Source: Candidatus Anaerobutyricum avicola (GTDB lineage Bacteria; Bacillota; Clostridia; Lachnospirales; Lachnospiraceae). Taken from it: a stretch of DNA of 64,000 nucleotides. Numbering within the stretch: position 1 is the first letter of the stretch; the number at the start of each line of letters is the position of its first letter. Positions 47,342 through 58,052 of this stretch are shown piece after piece. The position numbers were made by a program, and so were the translations under genes. Below the pieces are notes generated by a model, which was not told the DNA's origin, did no database searches, and worked only from the letters and a program-made list of their open reading frames with translations. The stretch spans positions 68,608-132,607 of the forward strand of contig DXGQ01000017.1 of assembly GCA_019113845.1 (NCBI GenBank). Direction: 5' to 3'.

Positions 47342-48403
47342 ATGGCAGAGAAAAATATCGTTGTGATTATGGGCGGCAGATCCTCTGAGCACGAGGTGTC
47401 CCTGATGTCTGCTGCGACAGTTGTGGAAAATATTGATACGGACAGATATAACGTGATCATGGTCGGGATCACGAAGGACGGTCAGTGGAAGTTGATCGAG
47501 TCTATGGATAAGGTGAAGGACGGCTCCTGGGTGGATGGACATACGGAGGCGATCCTCTCTCCGGAGACCGGAAAGAATACATTGTATCTCCTCGGTAAGG
47601 ACCGGGTGGAGAACCTGCATGTCGATGTGGTATTTCCGGTGCTGCACGGGATGAACGGAGAGGACGGCACCCTGCAGGGACTGCTGGAACTGGCGCAGAT
47701 CCCGTATGTGGGCTGCGGCGTGCTGGCGTCGGCCTGCTCCATGGATAAGTTCTACACAAAGATCATCGTGGATTCCATCGGTATCCGTCAGGCAAAGTTT
47801 GTGGGAGTCCGCCGCGCGCAACTGCGGGATATGGACGCCGTGGTGGCAGAGGTGGAAAAGACGCTGCCGTACCCGGTTTTCGTGAAGCCTTCCAAGGCAG
47901 GCTCATCTCAGGGAGTCGGTAAGGCGGAGAACCGGGAGAAACTCGTAAAGGCGCTGGAGCTGGCGGCAAAGCACGATTCCAAGATACTGGTGGAAGAAAA
48001 TATCGTCGGAAGAGAGCTGGAATGTGCCGTACTTGGCGGCGCGGACGCGGAGGCGTCCGGCGTGGGCGAGATCATGGCGGCAGATACGTTCTACAGCTAC
48101 GAGGCGAAGTACAACAACGCCGACTCCAAGACTATCGTGGGACCGGAGCTGCCGGAAGGAAAAGAAGAGGAGATCCGCCGGGATGCGGAGGCGATTTTCC
48201 GGGCAATGGACTGCTACGGACTTTCCCGCGTGGATTTCTTCCTGACAAAAGATACCAACGAAGTGGTCTTTAATGAGATCAATACGCTGCCGGGCTTTAC
48301 CGCTATCAGTATGTATCCGATGCTCTGGGCGGCCAGAGGCGTGGATAAGAAGGCGCTGGTGCAGAAGCTCATCGACCTTGCGATGGTGCGTTATGAAGAA
48401 TAA
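47342..48403 (+). CDS. ddl: D-alanine--D-alanine ligase
   Basis: IVVIMGGRSSEHEVSLMSA, VFPVLHGMNGEDGTLQGLLEL, EINTLPGFTAISMYP. Confidence 0.96.
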   Translation: MAEKNIVVIMGGRSSEHEVSLMSAATVVENIDTDRYNVIMVGITKDGQWKLIESMDKVKDGSWVDGHTEAILSPETGKNTLYLLGKDRVENLHVDVVFPVLHGMNGEDGTLQGLLELAQIPYVGCGVLASACSMDKFYTKIIVDSIGIRQAKFVGVRRAQLRDMDAVVAEVEKTLPYPVFVKPSKAGSSQGVGKAENREKLVKALELAAKHDSKILVEENIVGRELECAVLGGADAEASGVGEIMAADTFYSYEAKYNNADSKTIVGPELPEGKEEEIRRDAEAIFRAMDCYGLSRVDFFLTKDTNEVVFNEINTLPGFTAISMYPMLWAARGVDKKALVQKLIDLAMVRYEE

Positions 48404-48830
48404 GAGCAAACTGCTGCTGACAGTCCGGGGAGTGCAGCGGGGCTTCGGCCAGGAAGAGGTATCGGAGATCACGACGTCGGCGGATTATTTCATAAAGGAC
48501 GGGACCCACTATCTGTTTTATTCGGAGAAAACGGAAGAAGGACGAACCCTGAAGAACCGTCTGACCATCACTCCGGACGTGGTGGAGCTTAAGAAGAGCG
48601 GTGGAGGGGATTCTCTCCTGCGGTTTCGGGAGGGACATTCGGAACCCTGCGTATACCATTCTCCGGCGGGTCCCATGCAGATGGTCTCTGACACAAAGCG
48701 GATTCATCTGCACACGAAAGAGGAGAAGCTCCATCTCACACTGGAGTATTCCTTTTACATGTCCGGGATGCTGGTGTCTGAATACCATCTGACGGTGGAG
48801 GGAAAGACTCTGCCGGAGGAGAGTGAGTAA
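48393..48830 (+). CDS. DUF1934 family protein
   Basis: MKNKSKLLLTVRGVQ...DGTHYLFYSEKTEEGRTLKNRLTI...MVSDTKRIHLHTKEEKLHLTLEYSFYMSGMLVSEYHLTV. Confidence 0.82.
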   Translation: MKNKSKLLLTVRGVQRGFGQEEVSEITTSADYFIKDGTHYLFYSEKTEEGRTLKNRLTITPDVVELKKSGGGDSLLRFREGHSEPCVYHSPAGPMQMVSDTKRIHLHTKEEKLHLTLEYSFYMSGMLVSEYHLTVEGKTLPEESE

Positions 48831-48910
48831 GATATCCTGAAAAATTGCCCGGAAAGGGCTTGTCAGAACAATGACACAAAGAGCAGCAGAAAAAGGTGGC
48901 AATAAAAAAG

Positions 48911-48981
48911 TGCCCCGCAGAATCGATTGCTTCTGTCATGCAGTGATATCCTGCATGCGGCGATATAGATTCTGCGGGGCA
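48911..48981. terminator. Large two-tier hairpin, likely bidirectional terminator
   Basis: TGCCCCGCAGAATC ... inner CATGCAG/CTGCATG ... GATTCTGCGGGGCA between convergent genes. Confidence 0.75.
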
Positions 48982-49051
48982 TTTGTGTCTGTAAAGCATT
49001 GTCGTTTGGAACGACAGTATCCATGCCGCATCCGGGGATGCTTCCCGAATA

Positions 49052-49573
49052 CTATTTTTTCTTTTTCAGTTCTTTTTTTGCTTTGGCCTGTTGTGCCTTT
49101 GCCGCATCGATATTTTCCTGCGCCTTATCAGCGTTCCTGCGAAGTTTGGCCATAAAGCCTTTCTTTTCCGGAGCCGGTACCGGCGCCTTGCGGAAGTTGT
49201 TGATACTCGTAATGTAGATGCCGCTGATCATCGCCTTGACCTCAGCCTTCACAGGAATCTGATCATAGACGTCCTCATCGGCGATCAGAGACATGACCCT
49301 CGGTCCGATCTTTGCTTTTACGACAGGAACCTTTGCCCGGCGTGCTCTCTTCGGAGTCTGGTCGAGAATGACCTGCGGAAGTCCGGAATCGATGAGAGGC
49401 ATTCGTTTTTTGTCGATCACAAGAATGGTGGCCTGCTGTGCTGCTTCCAAAAGCTTGGCCTTCTGCTCAGCCTGCTGTTTTTGCATTTTGGAGCCCTTAT
49501 AATAGAGAAAAGCGAGAACAGCGATGCCAATGACCAAAATGACAGCCGTGATAATCCATGGATTTACATTCAT
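49052..49573 (-). CDS. Membrane-anchored hypothetical protein
   Basis: N-terminal TM, coiled segment, central RAKVPVVKAKIGPRVMSLIADEDVYDQIPVKAEVKAMISGIYI. Confidence 0.65.
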   Translation of the reverse strand: MNVNPWIITAVILVIGIAVLAFLYYKGSKMQKQQAEQKAKLLEAAQQATILVIDKKRMPLIDSGLPQVILDQTPKRARRAKVPVVKAKIGPRVMSLIADEDVYDQIPVKAEVKAMISGIYITSINNFRKAPVPAPEKKGFMAKLRRNADKAQENIDAAKAQQAKAKKELKKKK

Positions 49574-49700
49574 GCTTCATCCTCCTAAGTTCTGTATGTC
49601 CAAAACCGGTGCGGACGGGGAAAAATCCATCCGCCGTTTTGGTCGGTTATTATTACAAACAAATATTGTAACATTTTTTTGCCGGTATGAAAAGAAAAAA

Positions 49701-50444
49701 TTATTCCATATTCATGGATTCCATCTGATGATCCAGCATGACCTGGATGGCGAGCCTGGTGTGCCGGCTGACTTCCCGCTTCTGCTCCTTGGTGAGTTCC
49801 GAAAAACGGAACGGGGTGCCGAAAGAAACCATCACATTGCCCGGGGTGACCCGGAAACCCTCATTCTTTTCAAAAATGCTGCTGGTGCCGGAGATGGCGA
49901 CCGGAACGATCGGTGCGTTGGCCTTCTGCGCCATCTTTAAGCTGCCGCCTTTGAACTCGCCGATGTGACCGTCGCGGCTGCGGGTGCCCTCCGGGAAAAT
50001 GAACATGGAATAGCCCTCTTTCAGGTAGTCCGCGCCGGTGGTGATCATTTTAAGCCCTTCTCTGACGTCCGTTCTGTTCAGGAAAAGGCAGTGGATCAGG
50101 TACATCCAGGAAGAAAGACCCGGAATCTTCTGCAGGCTGTCCTTGGATACAAAGCCGGCGCCGGAAGGGATCACGGTCTCCGTCACGAGGATGTCGACAT
50201 AGCTGTTATGGTTTGCCACGAAGAGACAGGGCTCATCGGGAATGTTATCCAACCCGCTCACTTCAATTTTGACTCCGGCGATGCGCAGCATGTTCCGAAA
50301 CGCCTTTTTTACCTGAAGGTGGGCGATTCGGGAGGCCTCCGCCGGGTCCGTCTCCTCCAGCTTGCGAAGACGTCTGCGCTCCGGCGTGGTCACGATAATA
50401 AAAACAGTTACATAAAACAGAACAAAAAATGCCCGTAAATTCAT
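49701..50444 (-). CDS. plsC: 1-acyl-sn-glycerol-3-phosphate acyltransferase
   Basis: VANHNSYVDILV (NHxxxxD), FPEGTRSRDG. Confidence 0.92.
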   Translation of the reverse strand: MNLRAFFVLFYVTVFIIVTTPERRRLRKLEETDPAEASRIAHLQVKKAFRNMLRIAGVKIEVSGLDNIPDEPCLFVANHNSYVDILVTETVIPSGAGFVSKDSLQKIPGLSSWMYLIHCLFLNRTDVREGLKMITTGADYLKEGYSMFIFPEGTRSRDGHIGEFKGGSLKMAQKANAPIVPVAISGTSSIFEKNEGFRVTPGNVMVSFGTPFRFSELTKEQKREVSRHTRLAIQVMLDHQMESMNME

Positions 50445-50455
50445 AATCCTCTCTC

Positions 50456-52063
50456 CTATCTACCATAAAGATGCGTGATGTCACGGAGACGTGTGGCGAT
50501 ATCGGAGGTCAGAAGGTCTTTTCCGACACGGTAAGCCCAGTTGCCGTCGGCAACACCGGGTATATTCATACGATATTCACTGCCCTGGCAGAGCAGATCC
50601 TGTACCGGGGCGATGGCAATGCGGGCAGGTGAGCCGAAACAGGTGCGGATAAAGTCCCAGCTGATCTGGGAACCGTCCGTGTTCATATAACGGCGAACCT
50701 TATCCCGGATATGCTCCGGCGCGTGGTCATACCAGCCTGTGGAGGTGTCATTGTCATGGGTGCCGGTGTAGCAGATACAGTTGTACGGCTGATTGTACGG
50801 AAGATAACTGCTGTCGCTGTCCTCAAAGGCAAACTGCAGGATCTTCATGCCCGGCAGCCCGTAACGGTCTCTGAGAGCCCGGACCTCATCGGTGATCACA
50901 CCGAGATCCTCCGCGATGATCGGCAGGTCTGTGCCGAGAACGGTCTCGATCTGCTCAAAAAATGAATCTCCCGGTCCCTCGGCCCAGCGTCCCTCGAGAG
51001 CGGTCTCGGCGTCGGCGGAAACTTCCCAGTAACTCTCCAGTCCGCGGAAATGGTCGATGCGGACAATGTCGCTCATGGTGAGCTGTGTCTCGATACGTTT
51101 CATCCACCAGGCAAACTCCGTCTTTTTGTGGTACTTCCAGTCATAGAGCGGATTGCCCCAGAGCTGACCGGTGGCGCTGAAATAATCCGGCGGTACGCCT
51201 GCCACTACCGTCGGGAATCCGTCCTTATCCAGAAGGAAAAGCTTCGGCTGTGACCAGACGTCAGCGCTGTCGCCGGCGACAAAGATCGGGATATCCCCGA
51301 TCAGCAGGATCCCCTTTTCGTTGGCATACGCCTTGAGAGCCTTCCACTGACGGAAAAACAGCCACTGCAGGAACTTCTCATAAGTGATATCCTCATGCAG
51401 CTCTCTCTCGATGACCGTCTTCTGGGACTTGGTAGGCTTGCGGTATTTCTTCTCCCAGTTCAGCCAGTGCGCGCCGTCCTTGCTTTTTTTGATGGCCATG
51501 AACATAGCATAATCAGAAAGCCAGTCCGTATGCAGGCAAAAGTCATCAAACTCTTTTTTCAGTGTGAGAATGTGTGATTCTCCGGACGCTTCCTCCTGCT
51601 TCGACAGAATGTCTGTTTCTTCTTTCTGCTCCGGCAGGATGTCCGCTTCTTCTGCCTCATCCGTTTCTGCCATCAGCATCCGGAATCTCTGAAATGCCTT
51701 GTGAAACAAGTCGTCTTTGTATTCTTTTACCAGTTCATAATCAACTTTTTCTTCCGGAAACTCCGGTTTTTCTTCCAGCTCCCCGTCGGTCAGAAGACCA
51801 TCCTCCCGCAAAAGCTCCGGGCTTATCAGCAGCGGCTGGCCGGCAAAGGATGAATAGCACTGGTAGGGACAGTTGGTATCTCCGGTCGGCCCCAGGGGTA
51901 ATGTCTGCCAGAGGTGCTGGTCTGCTTCCCTGAGAAAATCTACGAAACGATACGCCTCCGGACCCAGGTCCCCGATACCGTACTCTCCGGGAAGAGAGGT
52001 CGGATGCATTAAAATGCCCGAGAGGCGGCGCAGATGTCTGATATTATCAATCTGTTCGCTCAT
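50456..52063 (-). CDS. malQ: 4-alpha-glucanotransferase
   Basis: RLSGILMHPTSLPGEYGIGDLGPEAYRFVDFL, IGDIPIFVAGDSADVW, RIDHFRGLESYW, YTGTHDNDTSTGWY. Confidence 0.96.
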   Translation of the reverse strand: MSEQIDNIRHLRRLSGILMHPTSLPGEYGIGDLGPEAYRFVDFLREADQHLWQTLPLGPTGDTNCPYQCYSSFAGQPLLISPELLREDGLLTDGELEEKPEFPEEKVDYELVKEYKDDLFHKAFQRFRMLMAETDEAEEADILPEQKEETDILSKQEEASGESHILTLKKEFDDFCLHTDWLSDYAMFMAIKKSKDGAHWLNWEKKYRKPTKSQKTVIERELHEDITYEKFLQWLFFRQWKALKAYANEKGILLIGDIPIFVAGDSADVWSQPKLFLLDKDGFPTVVAGVPPDYFSATGQLWGNPLYDWKYHKKTEFAWWMKRIETQLTMSDIVRIDHFRGLESYWEVSADAETALEGRWAEGPGDSFFEQIETVLGTDLPIIAEDLGVITDEVRALRDRYGLPGMKILQFAFEDSDSSYLPYNQPYNCICYTGTHDNDTSTGWYDHAPEHIRDKVRRYMNTDGSQISWDFIRTCFGSPARIAIAPVQDLLCQGSEYRMNIPGVADGNWAYRVGKDLLTSDIATRLRDITHLYGR

Positions 52064-52379
52064 ATGTCCTCCTTAGTATATCTTGATACAGTAATTCTGA
52101 AAAATCATGATGCCAGCCGCACGCCGTCCGCGCGGAGAAAATGTATCTGAAATATGGCATCATATGCTTTGTTTATTATACAGAATTTTCTGAAAAATCG
52201 CAATCAAAAGAGTTGCAGAAAAGAATGTTTTTTAAGAAGATGCCGGTGAAAACAGTCTTTTCTTAAGAAAATACATTTTGAGAAAAAGTATGTAAAATGC
52301 TACGAATAGGCTCTTTTAAAACGTTTGAAAAGGTGCTATAATAACACAATATATTCTGAGAATGAATCTGGTGAAGGAA

Positions 52380-54416
52380 ATGAAACAAAATAAAAAAGTC
52401 TCAACACAAATCAAGTTTAGTTTATGGCTGTCTATTATCATGGTGGCAGCTTTTCTTTTGGTCGGAGTTTCTGTCATCAGCATCCGGCCGGTGTTCGGTT
52501 ATGTGACGATAGCGGGGGCTTTTGTATTTTTGGTGCTGGCAGTGATCCATTATGAGTATTTTGAGAAGATGGCCTCGGCAGAGCTGCTTTCCGCAGGTTT
52601 TGAGCAGGCGCAGATTCAGAAAGATCTCTTAAAAGAACTGCCGATCCCCTATATTCTGACCGACGACAGCGGGCTGGTCATCTGGTACAACAACAGTTTT
52701 GCCGAGATGGCCGGAGAGAAGACGGAGAAGAAAAATATCACGCAGATGTTCGCTTCCCTTTATAAGAAGGTGTTCCCGAAGCCCGGCACCACCAAGAAGT
52801 TCTGCGTTTCCGTGGAGGATAAGAAGTACCGCGTGGAGTGCAGGAGTGTCGTTTTAAGTGAGGAGGGCAGCCAGGAGGAAGCGGAGAGCAGCGCGGAAAA
52901 TATTCTGCTGGCCTTTTATTTCTTTGACGAGACGCAGCTGATGGAATATCAGGAGGAGACCAGGAGCAAGCGGATGGTTGCGGGACTCATTTACATCGAT
53001 AATTATGAAGAGGTCATCGAAAATATGGAGGAGGTGCGCCAGTCGCTCCTTCTGGCTCTCGTGGAGAGAAAGGTTCTGCGCTATATGCAGGGGCTGGACG
53101 CCATCGTGAAGAAGTTTGAGAAGGATAAGTTTTTCTTCGTGTTCGAGGAGAAGAACCTGCAGAAGCTGATGGAGTCCAAGTTTTCCCTTCTCGATGAGGT
53201 CCGGATGATCAACATCGGTAATGAGCTGTCCATGACGCTCAGTATCAGCGTGGGTGTCAATGCGCCGACTTATGTGGATACCTATGAGAGCGCCCGGATC
53301 GCCATGGACCTGGCGCTGGGCCGGGGCGGCGACCAGGCGGTAGTCAAGGACGGCGATTCCATTTCTTATTATGGCGGCAAGACCCAGAAGGTGGAAAAGA
53401 GCACCCGCGTGAAGGCGAGAGTGAAGGCGCATGCGTTAAGAGAAATCATCATGACCCACGATAAGATTTTCATCATGGGGCATAAGCTGCCGGATGCGGA
53501 CGCCGTGGGAGCGGCGCTCGGAATCTACCGGCTGGCCAGAACCTTCGATAAGAATACGTACATTGTGATGGACAAGGACTGTGCGGCCATCCGCCCGATC
53601 ATTGACGGGATGATGAATGACAGCGGCACGGAGGAGTTTCCTTTCATCACAAATGAGCAGGCGCTGTCCTTAAAGGACGCCTCTTCCATGCTGATCATCG
53701 TGGATGTCAATCTGCCGGCCATGACGGAGTGTCCGGAGCTGATCAAACAGATCCAGACGATCGTGGTCCTCGACCATCACCGGCAGAACAACGACACCAT
53801 CAGGAAGGCGGTGGTCTCCTACGTGGAGCCGTATGCCTCCTCATCCTGCGAGATGGTGGCGGAGATATTGCAGTACATTCCGGATAAGCCGAAGCTTCGT
53901 CCGATCGAGGCGGATGCGCTGTATTCCGGTATTCTGGTCGATACGGACAACTTTGTGGTCAAAGCCGGTGTCCGTACCTTTGAGGCGGCAGCCTATCTGC
54001 GCCGTGCCGGGGCGGATGTGACGAGAGTCCGGAAGATGTTCCGGGAGGATATGGAGAACTGCAAGATCCGTGCGGACATTATCAACCGCGCGCAGGTATT
54101 TTATGATGAGTTTGCCATCTCCACCTTCGACGGGCGGAATGTGGATGGCGCGACGGTCATTGGAGCAAAGGCGGCCAATGCGCTTCTGGATGTGCAGGGC
54201 ATCCGGGGAAGTTTTGTCGTCACGGAGCTTTCGAGCTGTATCTATGTGAGCGCGCGTTCCATTGACGATCTGAATGTACAGATCATTATGGAGAAGTTTG
54301 GCGGCGGCGGTCATCTGACCGTGGCGGCAGCGCAACTAAAAGACAGGACCATGAATGAAGTGGTGGACGACCTGAAAAACCTGCTGGCTTCCATGAAGAA
54401 AGAGGGAGATATCTGA
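52380..54416 (+). CDS. gdpP: Cyclic-di-AMP phosphodiesterase GdpP (PAS, degenerate GGDEF, DHH/DHHA1)
   Basis: GHKLPDADAVGAALGIYRLA (DHH family), VLDHHRQNN, GGGGHLTVAAAQ; precedes rplI-dnaB; start could be 52362. Confidence 0.93.
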   Translation: MKQNKKVSTQIKFSLWLSIIMVAAFLLVGVSVISIRPVFGYVTIAGAFVFLVLAVIHYEYFEKMASAELLSAGFEQAQIQKDLLKELPIPYILTDDSGLVIWYNNSFAEMAGEKTEKKNITQMFASLYKKVFPKPGTTKKFCVSVEDKKYRVECRSVVLSEEGSQEEAESSAENILLAFYFFDETQLMEYQEETRSKRMVAGLIYIDNYEEVIENMEEVRQSLLLALVERKVLRYMQGLDAIVKKFEKDKFFFVFEEKNLQKLMESKFSLLDEVRMINIGNELSMTLSISVGVNAPTYVDTYESARIAMDLALGRGGDQAVVKDGDSISYYGGKTQKVEKSTRVKARVKAHALREIIMTHDKIFIMGHKLPDADAVGAALGIYRLARTFDKNTYIVMDKDCAAIRPIIDGMMNDSGTEEFPFITNEQALSLKDASSMLIIVDVNLPAMTECPELIKQIQTIVVLDHHRQNNDTIRKAVVSYVEPYASSSCEMVAEILQYIPDKPKLRPIEADALYSGILVDTDNFVVKAGVRTFEAAAYLRRAGADVTRVRKMFREDMENCKIRADIINRAQVFYDEFAISTFDGRNVDGATVIGAKAANALLDVQGIRGSFVVTELSSCIYVSARSIDDLNVQIIMEKFGGGGHLTVAAAQLKDRTMNEVVDDLKNLLASMKKEGDI

Positions 54417-54501
54417 CAGGAGCCGCATACCGGCAAAACAGGATATGAAAAATAAGGATATTAAATTAAAGTTTCAGATAAGATAAATCAGGAGGAAGAT
54501 C

Positions 54502-54948
54502 ATGAAAGTAATTTTATTGGAAGATGTGAAGTCTTTAGGGAAAAAAGGCGATATGGTAGAGGTAAACAACGGTTACGCGAGGAATTTCATCCTGCCTAAG
54601 AAGCTTGGCGTCGAAGCGACAGGTAAAAATATCAATGACTTAAAGCTTCAGAAGGCACACCAGGATAAGGTGGCGGCAGAGCAGCTGGCGGCAGCCAGAG
54701 AACTGGCGGAACAGATCGCGGAGAAGTCCGTGGAAGTGAAGATGAAAGTGGGCGAGGGTGGAAAGACCTTCGGCGCCATCTCCACCAAGGAGATCGCAGC
54801 GGCGGCAAAAGAGCAGCTGGATCTGGAGCTGGACAAAAAGAAGATCTCCGTGGATGAACCGATCAAAAGCCTCGGCGTGCACAATGTAAAGATCAAGCTG
54901 CATCCGCAGGTGACAGCGACACTGAAAGTAAAAGTATCAGAAATGTAA
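54502..54948 (+). CDS. rplI: 50S ribosomal protein L9
   Basis: [40 protein letters not shown]. Confidence 0.98.
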   Translation: MKVILLEDVKSLGKKGDMVEVNNGYARNFILPKKLGVEATGKNINDLKLQKAHQDKVAAEQLAAARELAEQIAEKSVEVKMKVGEGGKTFGAISTKEIAAAAKEQLDLELDKKKISVDEPIKSLGVHNVKIKLHPQVTATLKVKVSEM

Positions 54949-55011
54949 ACAGAGGATCTTGCGGGATGTCTGTCCTGCAAACAGAGCAGATAACGACAGA
55001 GATGTGAAGAT

Positions 55012-56361
55012 ATGCCGACAGTAGACGAGAATTTTATCAAACGAATACAGCCGCACAGCGAGGAGGCGGAGAAGTCGGTGCTGGGCTCCATGCTGATGGA
55101 CAGAGACGCCATTGTGGAGGCGGAAGATATTCTCGTGAAAGAGGATTTTTATCAGAGACAGTACGGGATCCTCTTTGAGGCCATGGTAGAACTCTATCAG
55201 GAGGGCAAGCCGGTGGACCTCATCACCCTTCAGGATAAACTGAAGGAAAAGGATATCCCGGAAGCTCTCTCCAGCCTGGACTTTTTCCGGGAGCTGGTGG
55301 ACATCGTACCCACTTCCACCAACGTCCGGCAGTATGCGCAGATTGTCCATGACAAGGCGACCCTCCGGGCGCTCATCAAGGTGACGGAGGATATCGGAAA
55401 CGCCTGTTACCTGGGAAAGGAAGAGACCCCGGCCATTCTGGAGAAAACAGAGAAAGAGATTTTCGGGCTGCTGCAGAACCGGAACCGGATGTCTGACTTT
55501 GTGCCGATTCAGGAGATCGTGCTGAACTCGCTCAACGCCATCGAGGAGGCGGCTAAGACGAAGGGGCGGGTGACGGGAATCGCCACCGGCTTCACAGAGC
55601 TTGACTATAAGCTGACGGGACTGCACCCGGCAGAGCTCATTCTGGTCGCGGCCAGACCGGCCATGGGAAAGACGGCGTTTGTCCTGAACATTGCCCAGTA
55701 TGCGGCCTTCAAGGATAATCATGCCGTGGCCATGTTCAGTCTGGAGATGTCCAAAGAACAGCTGGTCACAAGACTGATGGCTTCAGAGTCCATGGTCGAT
55801 TCCCAGCAGATCCGGACCGGAGACCTGCGGGATTCCGACTGGGAGAAGCTGCTGGAAGGAGCGGCTCTCATCGGTAATTCCAAACTGATCATCGATGACA
55901 CTGCCTCCTCTCTGGCAGAGATCCGTTCCAAATGCAGAAAGTACAAGCAGACGTACGATATTGACATGGTCGTGATAGACTATCTGCAGCTGATGAGCGG
56001 CAGCAATACAAGAAGAAATGAATCAAGGCAGCAGGAGATTTCGGAGATCTCCCGTGCCCTGAAGGTTCTTGCCCGGGAGTTAAATATCCCGATCATCGCC
56101 CTGTCACAGCTTTCCCGTGCGGTGGAAGCCAGACAGGATCACCGGCCGATGCTTTCGGACCTGCGTGAGTCAGGAGCCATCGAGCAGGATGCCGACGTGG
56201 TCATGTTCCTGTACAGGGATGAATACTATAATCCGGACACAGAAAAAAAGAATATCGCGGAGGTCATTGTGGCCAAGCAGAGAAACGGCGCCACCGGCAG
56301 TATTGAACTTGTCTGGCTGGGCCAGTATACGAAATTTGCCAATAAGGAGCGGATTCAGTAG
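55012..56361 (+). CDS. dnaB: Replicative DNA helicase DnaB
   Basis: EEAEKSVLGSMLMDRDAI, ILVAARPAMGKTAFVLNIAQYAA, VIDYLQLMSG, QLSRAVEARQDHRPMLSDLRESGAIEQDADVVMFLYRDEYY. Confidence 0.98.
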   Translation: MPTVDENFIKRIQPHSEEAEKSVLGSMLMDRDAIVEAEDILVKEDFYQRQYGILFEAMVELYQEGKPVDLITLQDKLKEKDIPEALSSLDFFRELVDIVPTSTNVRQYAQIVHDKATLRALIKVTEDIGNACYLGKEETPAILEKTEKEIFGLLQNRNRMSDFVPIQEIVLNSLNAIEEAAKTKGRVTGIATGFTELDYKLTGLHPAELILVAARPAMGKTAFVLNIAQYAAFKDNHAVAMFSLEMSKEQLVTRLMASESMVDSQQIRTGDLRDSDWEKLLEGAALIGNSKLIIDDTASSLAEIRSKCRKYKQTYDIDMVVIDYLQLMSGSNTRRNESRQQEISEISRALKVLARELNIPIIALSQLSRAVEARQDHRPMLSDLRESGAIEQDADVVMFLYRDEYYNPDTEKKNIAEVIVAKQRNGATGSIELVWLGQYTKFANKERIQ

Positions 56362-56380
56362 AAATCCGCTCCTTTTGTCT
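56344..56380 (+). terminator. Terminator overlapping the dnaB stop codon
   Basis: AAGGAGCGGATT-cagtaga-AATCCGCTCCTT-TTGTCTGTTTTTT. Confidence 0.8.
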
Positions 56381-56566
56381 GTTTTTTGAAGACGAATATC
56401 GTTGAGAACGGAGCCGGAACCTTGCTATACTATGAATATGCCGGTATACCCGTCGGCATGACTGCTTATGCCGTCATGATCCGTTATGAAAGCCGGATGC
56501 CCTGTGTCCCGCACAGCCGCTGTCCGGGGGTTCGAAGTAAATATAGTATGACAGGAGCGAGAAAAT

Positions 56567-57316
56567 ATGAAGGAAAAAAGATATTCCATCTCAGAAGCTT
56601 CCCGGCTGCTGGAGGTGGAGAATCATGTTCTCCGGTACTGGGAGGAGGAGCTGGAGCTCAACATTCCGAGAAATGAACTGGGGCACCGCTATTACAGAGA
56701 AGAGGAGATACAGTTATTAAACTGTATTAAGGAGCTAAAGAATAAAGGATTTCAGTTAAAGGCGGTAAAGGAAGTGCTGCCGGATCTGGAACAGAAAAAG
56801 CTGATCGATGTACATAAGCTGCTCGCCACACAGGTGGAGCTGGAAAACATGGAGAGAGAAGAAGAGGAGCAGGAAAGGACCACTTCCTCTGAGGAGGGAG
56901 AGCAGGAAGAGGAGGATGAAGACGCCCGGTATAACGGGAAGGTAGTCGCTCTCAGAAAAGAGGGAGGACATGCCGGCGCGCATCCTGTGCAGGGCGCCTC
57001 TGCGGCGGGAACGCTTCGAAGCAACGAAGAAAAAATGCGGGAGTTTGAATCCATCATGGGGCGGATCATCGGGAAAGCACTGCGGGAGCAGGCGGAAGCC
57101 ATGGGAGATGTGATGGGCGACCGCATCAGCAACCGGGTGATCCGGGAGATGGACGAGGTACTCGAGGAGAGAGAAGAGCGGGAGGAGGCCCGCTATAAAA
57201 AGCTGGACGAGACGATCCGAAACCATCAGAAGGCAAGGCAGGAGATCGCGGTGACCAAGGAAGACGGCGGACGAAAGAAAAGCCGTTTCTTCCGGAAAAA
57301 CAAGAGAAAGATCTGA
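56567..57316 (+). CDS. MerR-type HTH DNA-binding protein
   Basis: RYSISEASRLLEVENHVLRYWEEELELNIPRNELGHRYYREEEIQLLNCIKELKNKGFQLKAVKEVL. Confidence 0.85.
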   Translation: MKEKRYSISEASRLLEVENHVLRYWEEELELNIPRNELGHRYYREEEIQLLNCIKELKNKGFQLKAVKEVLPDLEQKKLIDVHKLLATQVELENMEREEEEQERTTSSEEGEQEEEDEDARYNGKVVALRKEGGHAGAHPVQGASAAGTLRSNEEKMREFESIMGRIIGKALREQAEAMGDVMGDRISNRVIREMDEVLEEREEREEARYKKLDETIRNHQKARQEIAVTKEDGGRKKSRFFRKNKRKI

Positions 57317-57371
57317 ATCAAGTGATATCGTGCGGGAATTCCGGAAAACGGATGCCGGATTCCTGTGAGGT

Positions 57372-57410
57372 CAAAAAAAAGAGTGCCTGCAGAAACAGAC
57401 ACTCTTTTTA
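57372..57410. terminator. Bidirectional terminator between MerR-type gene and ferredoxin
   Basis: AAAAAAAAGAGTG-cctgcagaaacaga-CACTCTTTTT. Confidence 0.85.
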
Positions 57411-57471
57411 CTGCCCCGGAGGGCTATTTAAGACCTGCTCTCCCGCGATCTGCGGCAAAGCCTGTACTAAA

Positions 57472-57702
<231 letters not shown>

Positions 57703-57902
57703 CTATACTAGATTACCGCCAATATCAAGCGGAATTCTAAGAAAAATGTTGGTAAAATTGTATTATTTTCAAAGCAAAATCGGAAAAATGTGCAGAAACA
57801 GCCGACGGGGATGCACAAATGGCAGCAAAAGGTGAAAACCGGCGCACTTTCCGGGAATCATTACAAATGTGTTAAATTACAATGAAGAATTCTTGTAAAG
57901 GG

Positions 57903-57931
57903 TTGCTAGAACCAATATTATCCATTATAAT
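57903..57931 (+). promoter_or_regulatory. Putative promoter upstream of YARHG gene
   Basis: TTGCTA - 17 nt - TATAAT. Confidence 0.6.
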
Positions 57932-57942
57932 AAAATCATGAG

Positions 57943-57979
57943 AAAAAATGTGTTATTAGCAAATAAAACACATTTTTTT
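57943..57979. terminator. Terminator-like hairpin directly after the promoter
   Basis: AAAAAATGTGTT-attagcaaataa-AACACATTTTTTT. Confidence 0.7.
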
Positions 57980-58052
57980 GTCTGATAAGGACTTTTATCG
58001 GAATTTGATGAGAAGACAGTGTTCTACATAGAGAAAATGAAGGGGGGATTCG

